Shown one piece after another: positions 1-6,796 of a stretch of 16,536 nucleotides of DNA. A program made the translations under genes and the position numbers. The stretch is from Candidatus Sulfotelmatobacter sp. GTDB lineage: Bacteria > Acidobacteriota > Terriglobia > Terriglobales > Acidobacteriaceae. Under the pieces are notes generated by a model. That model was not told where the DNA came from and ran no database searches. It saw only the letters and a list, made by a program, of their open reading frames with translations. Location: assembly GCA_030040725.1 (NCBI GenBank), contig JASHTD010000361.1:1-16536 (forward strand). The letters are read 5' to 3'. Within the stretch, counting starts at the first letter, position 1. The number at the start of each line of letters is the position of its first letter.

Positions 1-1610
1 AAGTTCTCGCCGCTCACCAGTTCCGGCAGCAGCCATCCATTGCGATTCACAAACACGGCGATTGAGTCGTAGGGGATCAGTTTGCGCAAGCGCATGGACA
101 GAACCGACAAAGTTTCGCTCAGGCTCAGCGAATTGCCGAGGTCCTGACTCAGATCGAACATGGCTTGCGCTTCCTGCCGCGCCGAGGCGATGGAACTGAG
201 GAAATCGGTATCGCTTGGTGCCGGGTCGGTCCATTTCTCGAAGCCAGTGGCGGGAGCGAGTCCCCGTTCCACCCGCAGATTTTTTGAAAATCCCGAGGGA
301 ATGAATCCGTCCTGTTGACTTTGAGCCTTCTGTTCGAGATCGACGTAACTTCGCTGCAGCACGTCGACCACTTTAGGATCGAACCATGTGCCCGCGCGCT
401 CTTTCACGGTCGCCATGGCCTGGTTGAGCGGAATCGCCGGACGATACTGTCGGTCCGAGGCCAGAGCATCGAGGCAATCGACCACTGACAAAATTCGAGC
501 GCCGATCGGAATTTGTTCACCAACCAGCCCCGCCGGGTATCCGGAACCGTCCCAGCGTTCGTGATGAGCCCGCACAATCGGTGCCACGGGATAAGGGAAA
601 GCGACGCGCTCAAGGATTTCGGCACCCACGATCGGGTGCACCTTCATCTTCTCGAATTCTTCCGGAGTGAGCCGGCCCGGCTTGTTGATGATGTGCTCGG
701 GCACCGCCAGCTTCCCGATATCGTGCAGCAAAGCCGCAGCCCGCAGGGCCTCGATCTCGTCGGAAGACAATCCGATTTCTTTCGCGATCTCGAGAGCGTA
801 AGTGCGTACGCGCTGCAGGTGCGTATGCGTCGTGTGATCTTTTGCTTCGATCGCAAGCGCCAGCGCTTCAATCGTTCGCATGTTCAGCGATGCGATCTGC
901 TCGACGTGTTTTTTTTCAACCTCAACACGTTCTTTTTCGGCCTCAAGCCGGCCGAGATAGAGGCGATACGAGCGATAGACCCAGTAGATCAGCGGTAGAA
1001 CCAGCAGCGAGGTTTGCCATCCGGCGCGGCGGTTGATGATCCCCACCAGTCCAACCGCAGCCGCACCCACCAGATAATAAGGAAACGACCAGAAATAGCA
1101 CTCGGACCAGACCTTGCGCGCCGTTTTATTTTCCGTGAACGCGATCACTACCGAGATCGGCAGGGTGTTGGCGAGAAAGAAGACCAAAGCAGCCAGCAGT
1201 AGGAGAAGCGGTTTCTCGCTGACCATTTTTGGGTCGAGCCAGTGATACGTCACATAAGCGAGTGCGGCGGCATTCGCCATCATGCCGAAAACATTAAAGA
1301 GAACTTTGACAGGATCTGGACGCTTGCGGGCCGCCCATACGCTTTGCACAAAAGTCGCCGTGCAACCGATTGCCAGCGTTTCCGGCAGGCTGAGTTCCAT
1401 TACCCCCAGCAGAATGAATAGAAAGTTCACCGACATCGTGCCATCGATGCCCGGCAGTTGAACCTTAAGGCTGGAAGCCAGAGCGGCAACAATCAGATAG
1501 CAGGCGAACCGGGTGAGATCGGCCGACTGCCAGTGCGTGAAGGCAGACCAGAGCACCACCATTCCGACCGAGACTGTGGCTCCGACAAATAGTTTGGTGC
1601 GAGTCGACAT
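1..1610 (-). CDS. Membrane-bound HD-GYP cyclic-di-GMP phosphodiesterase with GAF domain (partial, C-terminus outside window)
   Basis: The minus strand is open from an ATG at 1610 to the window edge, giving 536 codons so far. Residues about 5-235 hold some seven hydrophobic segments, followed by a charged coiled-coil stretch (RLEAEKERVEVEKKHVEQ). An HD-GYP domain follows at about 270-400. Its metal-binding HD is at 296-297 (LLHDIGK) and the signature HHERWDGSGYP at 349-359 is canonical, so it should be active. Family knowledge: HD-GYP proteins hydrolyse c-di-GMP to pGpG or GMP in the cytoplasm. Residues from about 469 look like the start of a GAF domain. A GGDEF domain often follows in this kind of architecture but lies outside the window. 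An AGGG sits a few bases before the ATG. The gene is divergent from a PilZ-containing activator, which suggests a shared c-di-GMP circuit (inference). The N-terminal membrane domain is not assigned to a named sensor family. Confidence 0.9.
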   Translation of the reverse strand, partial: MSTRTKLFVGATVSVGMVVLWSAFTHWQSADLTRFACYLIVAALASSLKVQLPGIDGTMSVNFLFILLGVMELSLPETLAIGCTATFVQSVWAARKRPDPVKVLFNVFGMMANAAALAYVTYHWLDPKMVSEKPLLLLLAALVFFLANTLPISVVIAFTENKTARKVWSECYFWSFPYYLVGAAAVGLVGIINRRAGWQTSLLVLPLIYWVYRSYRLYLGRLEAEKERVEVEKKHVEQIASLNMRTIEALALAIEAKDHTTHTHLQRVRTYALEIAKEIGLSSDEIEALRAAALLHDIGKLAVPEHIINKPGRLTPEEFEKMKVHPIVGAEILERVAFPYPVAPIVRAHHERWDGSGYPAGLVGEQIPIGARILSVVDCLDALASDRQYRPAIPLNQAMATVKERAGTWFDPKVVDVLQRSYVDLEQKAQSQQDGFIPSGFSKNLRVERGLAPATGFEKWTDPAPSDTDFLSSIASARQEAQAMFDLSQDLGNSLSLSETLSVLSMRLRKLIPYDSIAVFVNRNGWLLPELVSGEN

Positions 1611-1677
1611 TCGCCCTAACTCGATTATTTTCAGACCGGACCAAATGCGGCCCCAGAGGTGTGCCCCGTTCGCCCAC

Positions 1678-1700
1678 GGACACTTCCGCCGCACGTGTCC
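1678..1700. promoter_or_regulatory. Inverted repeat between the divergent c-di-GMP genes
   Basis: GGACAC (1678-1683) and GTGTCC (1695-1700) form perfect 6-bp arms around an 11-bp spacer, with a CACGTG core overlapping the right arm. It lies in the 295-bp gap between the HD-GYP gene (start 1610) and the PilZ activator (start about 1906). It could be an operator for either gene. No regulator is identified and a chance occurrence cannot be excluded. Confidence 0.25.
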
Positions 1701-1823
1701 CGTTGAGATCGTATGTTTATCGTGAGTTTTTCAGTAGCTTACTTTGGTAACTTCGGAGTGAAGAGCGGCTGCCGAACCTTAATCTTTTCGTCGTTCATCT
1801 CCGGCTCCAGGTTTGCTGTCCTG

Positions 1824-1851
1824 TTGCTTGCCCGATTACTTTCGTTATCAT
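1824..1851 (+). promoter_or_regulatory. Candidate sigma70-type promoter of the PAS/sigma-54/PilZ gene
   Basis: TTGCTT (1824-1829), a 16-bp spacer and TATCAT (1846-1851) give a modest match to -35/-10 boxes. Transcription would start near 1858, about 48 bases before the ATG at 1906. This would rule out the upstream in-frame ATG at 1813 as the start. The -35 match is only 3 of 6, so the call is tentative. Confidence 0.3.
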
Positions 1852-1905
1852 CGAAGCCTGCATACCGCCTGCAACTGGTTCTGTCTGTGTCAAGATCAAC
1901 TCCGA

Positions 1906-3720
1906 ATGGGCGGAATGCAATCATCCAAGCTCAATTCGCACCCTGCCGCGGCCGCCGCAACCGAGGCAGATGATCCTCTCGACGCACGGACTTACCCGAC
2001 TACTCCTGGCAATGGATCGCCAGCTGTCGCCGTCTTGTCCTTGGACCTGGAAGGAAAAATCGTCGGCTGCAACGATTCGGCTCCGGCGCTGCTGGGCGGC
2101 ACTTTCGAAAATAGTCTTGGAAAGCAGCTTTCAGATTTCATCTCAGCGAAGAACAAGACTGAACCCCGGCAATTGCAAAAAACCATATTGTCCTCAGTAC
2201 TTAAACAGGGTCAGTATGAGTCGGCGCATACTTTTCGAACGGAATCCGGAACAGAGTTCGCAGGCAAATTGTCGATCGCATTAATGCGCGACGGGTCTTC
2301 CAAGCAGGCGGGAATCATCGCCATTCTCACTAAAGCCGCTGCAGACGCGACGGTTGCATCTCGCGCTGTCAAGCCAGAAGCCGAGGAAGAAAAAAGAGCG
2401 CAAATTGCATCTCGCGATATCGGCGGTACGAAGCTGATCCTCTCGAGCCCCATCATGCACCAATTCATGCGCATGGTGGATCGCGTTGCCAGCCACAGCG
2501 AAAGCGTACTCATCACGGGCGAGACTGGAACCGGCAAGGAATTGATTGCCCATTCAATTCATCAATCGTCGAACCGGCGCAATAAACCCTGGGTCGATAT
2601 TAATTGCGCGGCCCTGCCGGAAAATCTGGTCGAAAGCGAATTGTTCGGATACGAAAAGGGTGCCTTCACCGGAGCGGATTCTTCGAAGCCCGGATTGTTC
2701 GAGCTCGCCGACAAGGGCACTCTGTTTCTCGATGAGATCGGCGAATTGCAACTGCAAACCCAGGTCAAGCTGCTACGCGTTCTGGATGGACATCCCTTCT
2801 ACCGCCTGGGTGGTCACCGCAAGATTGAGGTGGATGTTCGCATCGTAGCCGCGACCAATCAGGATCTCGATGCCGCCGTTGCCGCCGGACGCTTCCGGCA
2901 GGATTTGTTTCACCGGCTCGGGCAATTTCAGCTTCGCGTACCGCCGTTGCGCGAACGCCCGGAAGACATCGTGGCATTGGCCGAGCACTTTCTCGCCCTG
3001 AAGTCGCCCAAGTGTTCTTTCGCGCCCGATGCGATTTCCGCGCTGCTCTCTCACCAGTGGTTGGGCAACGTTCGCGAACTGCGCAACCTGATCGCGCGCG
3101 TCGCCGTGGAATCGCGCGAACCCGAGATTCGCAAGACGCAAATCACCGCAGCGATGTCCGGCAATCCGGTTACGCAACGGCAGTCGGCGTCCATGCCGGT
3201 TGGCAATCTCGACAGCATGGAAGAGCAGATGATCATCCGCGCCCTCGAGCGCAGTGGCGGCCATCGCAGCCAGGCTGCGGAGCAGCTTGGCATCTCCCGC
3301 CGCACCCTGAGCCGGAAGCTCAAGGAATACAACATCAATGTGAATCCCGGCGACATGCCGAACATGTTGGGTTCGATCAGCCTCGATCAGCAGAAATTTT
3401 TCCGCGCCCGCGTGCAGTTGATGGTGACCCTCAAGAACCAGCAAGGTTATGAGACGCAGGTGAAGGGCGTAAATCTCAGCACTGGCGGCATGGGGCTCGA
3501 TGACCTGAACGAACCAATGCGCTTCACGGGTCTGTTGGATGTGAGTTTCCCGCTGCCGGAAAGCGAGACCATTTTCCAGGCAAAAGCTCGCATCGTCTGG
3601 TTCGGAGACGAAGGCCGCGTCGGCCTGCGCTTTTCTGTGATCGATCCTGTCCTCTTCGAACAGCTGCAACATTGGACAAACAAGAAGATGAAGGATGAGG
3701 GCTGGGAGCTACCCGGCTAA
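1906..3720 (+). CDS. Sigma-54-dependent activator: PAS - AAA+ - Fis HTH - PilZ (cyclic-di-GMP-binding type)
   Basis: The protein has 604 residues from the ATG at 1906. An ATG at 1915 is equally possible, and 1813 is unlikely because its extra 31 residues are Cys/His-rich and unlike a domain. Residues about 36-145 form a PAS sensor. The AAA+ domain has Walker A GETGTGKE (205-212), the sigma-54 contact loop GAFTGA (252-257), Walker B GTLFLDEIGE (271-280) and the FRQDLFHRL arginine-finger region. A Fis-type helix-turn-helix lies at about 440-475 (QAAEQLGISRRTLSRKL). A PilZ domain covers about 498-600 with NLSTGG (523-528), the [D/N]xSxxG motif that contacts c-di-GMP. The usual N-terminal RxxxR motif is reduced to R500/R502. 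The protein should drive sigma-54 promoters in response to a PAS signal and perhaps c-di-GMP. There is no receiver domain. It is divergent from an HD-GYP phosphodiesterase. Domain calls are firm; ligand binding is inferred. Confidence 0.95.
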   Translation: MGGMQSSKLNSHPAAAAATEADDPLDARTYPTTPGNGSPAVAVLSLDLEGKIVGCNDSAPALLGGTFENSLGKQLSDFISAKNKTEPRQLQKTILSSVLKQGQYESAHTFRTESGTEFAGKLSIALMRDGSSKQAGIIAILTKAAADATVASRAVKPEAEEEKRAQIASRDIGGTKLILSSPIMHQFMRMVDRVASHSESVLITGETGTGKELIAHSIHQSSNRRNKPWVDINCAALPENLVESELFGYEKGAFTGADSSKPGLFELADKGTLFLDEIGELQLQTQVKLLRVLDGHPFYRLGGHRKIEVDVRIVAATNQDLDAAVAAGRFRQDLFHRLGQFQLRVPPLRERPEDIVALAEHFLALKSPKCSFAPDAISALLSHQWLGNVRELRNLIARVAVESREPEIRKTQITAAMSGNPVTQRQSASMPVGNLDSMEEQMIIRALERSGGHRSQAAEQLGISRRTLSRKLKEYNINVNPGDMPNMLGSISLDQQKFFRARVQLMVTLKNQQGYETQVKGVNLSTGGMGLDDLNEPMRFTGLLDVSFPLPESETIFQAKARIVWFGDEGRVGLRFSVIDPVLFEQLQHWTNKKMKDEGWELPG

Positions 3721-3747
3721 TTGCCGTTCCGAGCAACACCCCGGCAA
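3721..3747 (+). terminator. Weak stem-loop after the sigma-54/PilZ gene
   Basis: TTGCCG (3721-3726) pairs with CGGCAA (3742-3747) directly after the stop codon, followed by AATT. The stem is only 6 bp with a 15-base loop and no real T-run, so it is a poor intrinsic terminator. Confidence 0.2.
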
Positions 3748-3901
3748 AATTCACCACTAGGTATTTGGCTCTGACCTTTTTTCCCGGCGTACCCCACCCT
3801 CACTGCCTTTAGTTTCCCAGTGGGATGCCAATGTGATTTTCCTTGTCTGTGTAATTGCAAGGAGGAAAACTGTCCGCGTTCCTACAGACGTAAGAAAGTC
3901 G

Positions 3902-4042
3902 ATGAAAATATTTCTTCACTATGTTGCGCCCTTCCTGGTTCTGTCGCTCTTCCTCGCCGGAGCAGCGGCACCGGTTGTCATTGATGCCCGCCGCTGGATG
4001 CCTCGTAACTGGTGGCCGCGCTCGCTCCTCAGGAAGAAATGA
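3902..4042 (+). CDS. Possible small secreted or membrane peptide (doubtful)
   Basis: A 46-codon frame starts with ATG at 3902 and reads like a signal peptide: MKIFLHYVAPFLVLSLFLAG, then AAAP and a basic tail (RSLLRKK). There is no ribosome binding site at a proper distance. A good AAGGAGG at 3859-3865 lies about 36 bases upstream and has no usable start next to it. The frame occupies most of the 415-bp gap between the PilZ activator and mqnE, in which nothing else is clear. It may be noise, since hydrophobic frames are common by chance. Confidence 0.15.
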   Translation: MKIFLHYVAPFLVLSLFLAGAAAPVVIDARRWMPRNWWPRSLLRKK

Positions 4043-4135
4043 ATCCCTGAAAGCCCCGACTTTTTCTGATTTGAAATCAGGACGGTACACGGATCGCGGT
4101 GACTTCCTCGGCAACGCTGGGATATCATCTAAGCG

Positions 4136-5275
4136 ATGCCCATCTCGGAGAAGCACCATCCCTTCCAGACCGACGATCCGCGGCTCACGCCGATCCACGC
4201 GAAAGTTCTGGCCATGGAACGCCTCAACGCGGATGATGCTCTCACGCTTTATCGCACCGGCGACATTCTCGCCGTCGGTTGGATGGCCAACCTTGTTCGC
4301 GAGCGCATGCACGGCGACAAAACCTACTTCAACGTCAACCGGCACATCAATCCGACCAATGTCTGTGTCGCTGCCTGCCGCCTGTGTGCCTTCGGCCGGA
4401 AAAAAGATGCGCCCGGCGCTTACACCATGGCGCTCGAAGAAGCCTTTGAAACCGCCGCCTCAGGCTACAGCGAAGCGGTAACGGAATTTCACATTGTCGG
4501 CGGATTGCACCCTGATTTGCCATTCCAATATTTTCTCGATCTCTGCGCGGGATTAAAGCAACGCTTTCCGCAAGTGCATCTCAAAGCCTTCACCATGGTT
4601 GAGGTTGCGTATTTGTCGAAGCGGGCCAAGCTTTCAATTCGTGAGACCTTGGAGCAGTTAAAGGCTTCCGGCGTGGATTCGCTTCCCGGCGGCGGGGCGG
4701 AAATTTTTGCCGACCGCATCCGCCACATCATCTGCGATCACAAGATCGATGGCGATCAATGGCTCGAGACGGCGAAACTGGCGCACCAGATCGGGCTCAA
4801 GTCGAACGCGACCATGCTCTACGGCCACGTCGAAAATGATGAAGACCGCGTCGATCACCTGCTCAAGCTCCGCGACCTGCAAGACGAAACTGGCGGCTTC
4901 CAGACTTTTATTCCGCTGGCGTTTCATCCCGATAACACGCCGTTACAGCATTTGCCAAAAACGACGGGTATGCTCGATATCAAGCAGATCGCGGTGAGCC
5001 GGCTGGTCCTCGATAACTTCCTGCACATTAAATCGTATTGGCAGATGATGACTGCGAAGATCGCACAGATTTCACTGCGCTTCGGCGCCGATGATATGGA
5101 CGGAACCGTGATCGAAGAAAAAATCTACCACGATGCGGGCGCGACCACACCGCAGGGGATGCGCCGGGATGAGTTGGAACGGTTGATCCGCTCCGCCGGC
5201 CGCGAACCCATCGAGAGAGATACGTTGTATCGGCCTGTGACGAGAACAGAGACGTCGGTTACGGTCGCAGTGTAG
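4136..5275 (+). CDS. mqnE: Aminofutalosine synthase MqnE (radical SAM)
   Basis: This 379-residue protein has the usual family length. It joins 3-[(1-carboxyvinyl)oxy]benzoate with SAM to make aminofutalosine in the futalosine route to menaquinone (family knowledge). The radical SAM cluster motif CX3CX2C is C77-C81-C84 (VCVAACRLCAFG). Further family hallmarks are EFHIVGGLHPD, SLPGGGAEIF, the HIKSYWQMM stretch, and FGADDMDGTV with the late AGATTPQGM. These fit MqnE better than MqnC or the F420 enzyme CofH. The ATG at 4136 has a poor Shine-Dalgarno, but the N-terminal residues are needed for the domain. It stands alone; no other mqn gene is in the window. Its presence fits the menaquinone-linked membrane cytochromes downstream. 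Confidence 0.93.
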   Translation: MPISEKHHPFQTDDPRLTPIHAKVLAMERLNADDALTLYRTGDILAVGWMANLVRERMHGDKTYFNVNRHINPTNVCVAACRLCAFGRKKDAPGAYTMALEEAFETAASGYSEAVTEFHIVGGLHPDLPFQYFLDLCAGLKQRFPQVHLKAFTMVEVAYLSKRAKLSIRETLEQLKASGVDSLPGGGAEIFADRIRHIICDHKIDGDQWLETAKLAHQIGLKSNATMLYGHVENDEDRVDHLLKLRDLQDETGGFQTFIPLAFHPDNTPLQHLPKTTGMLDIKQIAVSRLVLDNFLHIKSYWQMMTAKIAQISLRFGADDMDGTVIEEKIYHDAGATTPQGMRRDELERLIRSAGREPIERDTLYRPVTRTETSVTVAV

Positions 5276-5334
5276 CGAAGATTCAGCAAGGTTCCCTCAG
5301 TACAACGCGAGCGAAAGTTTATAACTGCACCCTC

Positions 5335-5523
5335 TTACAGCTTTTCGAAAAACTCGCACGCCGAGCACGAAATATAAATCCCGCCCGGGACGCCGCGTTC
5401 GCGGTCCTTCACCCGCTTCACAATGCGCGTTTCCTTGCCGCACTTGGGGCAATTCGTGCTCTTGCTCGTATCCATGACTTTCTTGCGATCTGCTGTTTTG
5501 GCAATCTTTGCGCCTACCGCCAT
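5335..5523 (-). CDS. Small zinc-ribbon protein, 62 residues
   Basis: This short minus-strand gene has an excellent Shine-Dalgarno (TAAGGAGAG, complement of about 5532-5540) before the ATG at 5523. The protein has two CX2C knuckles, C25/C28 (CPKC) and C53/C56 (CSAC), with a basic middle (RIVKRVKDRER). This is a typical zinc-ribbon layout. Such proteins are usually cytosolic and bind nucleic acid or protein partners; no specific role can be assigned. It is convergent with mqnE (59-bp gap, no clear terminator) and divergent from the 127-residue four-cysteine protein. Two perfect Crp-type palindromes lie in the shared upstream region. The ATG at residue 17 is a weaker alternative start. Confidence 0.75.
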   Translation of the reverse strand: MAVGAKIAKTADRKKVMDTSKSTNCPKCGKETRIVKRVKDRERGVPGGIYISCSACEFFEKL

Positions 5524-5556
5524 TCGTAAGTCTCTCCTTAAATATAGTGAGACTCG

Positions 5557-5585
5557 ATTTTACAGGAAGCTGGACTGCCTGTCTC
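5557..5585 (-). promoter_or_regulatory. Candidate promoter of the zinc-ribbon gene
   Basis: On the minus strand, GAGACA (5585-5580), a 17-bp spacer and TAAAAT (5562-5557) match 4/6 and 5/6 of the sigma70 boxes. Transcription would start near 5550, leaving a 27-base leader with the Shine-Dalgarno. The nearer Crp-type palindrome (centre 5596.5) would sit at about -46.5, just upstream of the -35 box. Confidence 0.4.
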
Positions 5586-5589
5586 GCGA

Positions 5590-5625
5590 GTGACACCGTT
5601 CACTGCGTCGAGTGACGGAGATCAC
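5590..5625. promoter_or_regulatory. Tandem Crp-type operators (two perfect GTGA-N6-TCAC palindromes, 22 bp apart)
   Basis: GTGACACCGTTCAC (5590-5603) and GTGACGGAGATCAC (5612-5625) are both perfect matches to the Crp-type core. Their centres are 22 bp apart, two helical turns, so two dimers would lie on the same face. They sit between the divergent zinc-ribbon (start 5523) and 127-residue (start 5678) genes and could serve either or both. The likely binder is the Crp-like protein encoded at 10642-11337 (inference from its recognition helix). Confidence 0.7.
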
Positions 5626-5677
5626 AGAGCGCCTTCTAGAGTTGGGGCAAACTGGAAGCTGAACGGGTGAGGTACGT

Positions 5678-6061
5678 ATGGCAAAAGATAACCGGGATCT
5701 TCTTGAAGTTTTGAAATTCGAACTGGAGTTCCTTGAGCAGGGCGGATACGGACGCCTGCCGCGTGAGGCCTGGCGGTCACGTCTGATCTTTGAAGACTCG
5801 CCGACCTGCCCCAACTTCAATTCCCGCGACCAAGTTCCGTGCGATGAATGCGTGCTCGCTCCGCTGTTCCCGGAGCAGGCGCGCGAGGAAAATGTTCCCT
5901 GCGATCACATTCCGATTACGCTCGCGGGGGATACGTTGGAATCTCTGTATCGTACGGGCACGCAGCGGGAGATTGAAGATGTGCTCGGCGCGTGGCTGAG
6001 GAAGACGATCAAGCGGCTGGAGGCCGAAAGAGCTCGAGGGGTCGCACAGAAGCCAGCGTAA
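5678..6061 (+). CDS. Conserved hypothetical protein with four cysteines, 127 residues
   Basis: A GTGAGG ribosome site precedes the ATG. The protein opens with a leucine/glutamate-rich helix (LLEVLKFELEFLEQGGYGR), followed by four cysteines at 44, 55, 58 and 75 (SPTCPNF, PCDECV, VPCDHIP) and a final charged helix. The spacing C-X10-C-X2-C-X16-C, with proline next to most of the cysteines, suggests a metal or Fe-S site. There is no signal peptide or membrane segment, so it is probably cytosolic. From memory, similar proteins occur in several copies in acidobacterial genomes without a known function. It sits directly downstream of the tandem Crp-type operators and 311 bp before the cytochrome operon, so it may share their regulation. 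No function is claimed. Confidence 0.75.
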   Translation: MAKDNRDLLEVLKFELEFLEQGGYGRLPREAWRSRLIFEDSPTCPNFNSRDQVPCDECVLAPLFPEQAREENVPCDHIPITLAGDTLESLYRTGTQREIEDVLGAWLRKTIKRLEAERARGVAQKPA

Positions 6062-6240
6062 GCGTCGTCGGAACGATCCTGATTAAGCCTTCCTAACACA
6101 ATCCAGGTGTGCCCACAGGTTCTGTCGATCAGTTTTTTCTCTTTCCAGACCGTGGCAGCGACTCTTGTGGTCCCCACTCTTTGTCCCTCTGAGGCAGAAA
6201 TCTGACCAAAATCACTTCGGGAACAACAACCGAACGCCTG

Positions 6241-6276
6241 GTGATGGCAGTCACTTTTTATTGTGATAATCGGCAT
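6241..6276 (+). promoter_or_regulatory. Crp-type operator plus spaced half-site upstream of the cytochrome operon
   Basis: GTGATGGCAGTCAC (6241-6254) is a perfect GTGA-N6-TCAC palindrome. A degenerate copy, GTGATAATCGGCAT (6263-6276), follows with its GTGA exactly 22 bp further on. With the predicted start near 6311 the two centres fall at about -63.5 and -41.5, the spacing expected for a pair of activating Crp-family dimers. A third 7/8 match, CTGACCAAAATCAC, is at 6203-6216. The rest of the 6062-6240 gap holds no gene or clear terminator, only a T-run near 6131-6136 without a good stem. Confidence 0.65.
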
Positions 6277-6304
6277 TGTTTCATTAGACTCCTGCCCATA
6301 CACT
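6276..6304 (+). promoter_or_regulatory. Candidate promoter of the cytochrome operon
   Basis: TTGTTT (6276-6281), a 17-bp spacer and TACACT (6299-6304) form a plausible sigma70-type promoter with an expected start near 6311, 62 bases before the cytochrome c ATG. The -35 box begins on the last base of the degenerate operator, an overlap typical of class II Crp/Fnr activation. The start site is predicted, not measured. Confidence 0.5.
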
Positions 6305-6372
6305 CAATCCGTCGGCGTGAGTGGGGTTTACAAAAAGAGCCGGCAATACTTTTAAGTGAATGGAGCGTAAAG

Positions 6373-6693
6373 ATGATAAAGAGATTCAGTGTCCCAATGC
6401 TTCTTGCCGCATTCGTGATCGTGCTGGTGGTCCCCTCTGCGATGCGCGCACAAGATGCGGCATCGCTTTACAAATCGAAATGCGCTGCTTGCCATGCGGC
6501 GGATGGCACCGGTTCGGCCATGGGGAAGAAAATGGGAGCGCAGGATTTCACTTCGGCAGAAGTGCAAAAAATGTCGGACGCCGAGCTCTCCGATATCATC
6601 ACCAACGGCAAAGCAAAAATGCCGGCTTACAAGTCTCTTTCCGCTGACCAGGTGAAGGGGTTGGTGGGCTATATCCGTAGTTTGAAGAAGTAG
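6373..6693 (+). CDS. Small class I monohaem cytochrome c, periplasmic
   Basis: The protein has 106 residues from the ATG at 6373, chosen because GGAG sits 7 bases upstream and a clean signal peptide follows (basic MIKR, hydrophobic core, cleavage after SAMRA). The haem motif CAACH is at 37-41 and the likely axial methionine is M83 in AKMPAY. The C-terminal helix LVGYIRSLKK is typical of class I cytochromes. It is a soluble one-electron carrier of the cytochrome c6/c553 kind. It is the first gene of an apparent operon with two large multihaem membrane proteins and could be their periplasmic partner (inference). Crp-type operators and a promoter lie upstream. The longer in-frame version from 6241 would place the operator inside the gene and lacks a ribosome site. 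Confidence 0.92.
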   Translation: MIKRFSVPMLLAAFVIVLVVPSAMRAQDAASLYKSKCAACHAADGTGSAMGKKMGAQDFTSAEVQKMSDAELSDIITNGKAKMPAYKSLSADQVKGLVGYIRSLKK

Positions 6694-6796
6694 GGGCGAA
6701 GCAAAGAGAGAGTGCACGTTGCGAAAATTGCGCGACCTAACTTGAAGTGTGCCTGCGATTGAAAGGTTGTGCCGGACGAAGGGGCGGGAAATCGAG

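Noticed and set aside
1213..1224. GTGATACGTCAC palindrome-like word inside the HD-GYP gene (near 1240)
   Set aside because: The spacer is 4 bp, not 6, and it lies within coding sequence, so it is not counted as a Crp-type site.
2773..3672. Long open frame of 299 codons antisense to the sigma-54/PilZ gene
   Set aside because: It mirrors the coding strand of a gene with clear AAA+, HTH and PilZ motifs, and shows no recognisable domain or ribosome site.
3859..3865. Strong Shine-Dalgarno AAGGAGG in the gap before mqnE
   Set aside because: No start codon lies at a usable distance; the nearest ATG in the forward direction is about 36 bases away.
6241..6372. N-terminal extension of the small cytochrome c by 44 residues
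   Set aside because: It would place the operator and promoter within the gene and lacks a ribosome site; the ATG at 6373 has one and is followed by a normal signal peptide.
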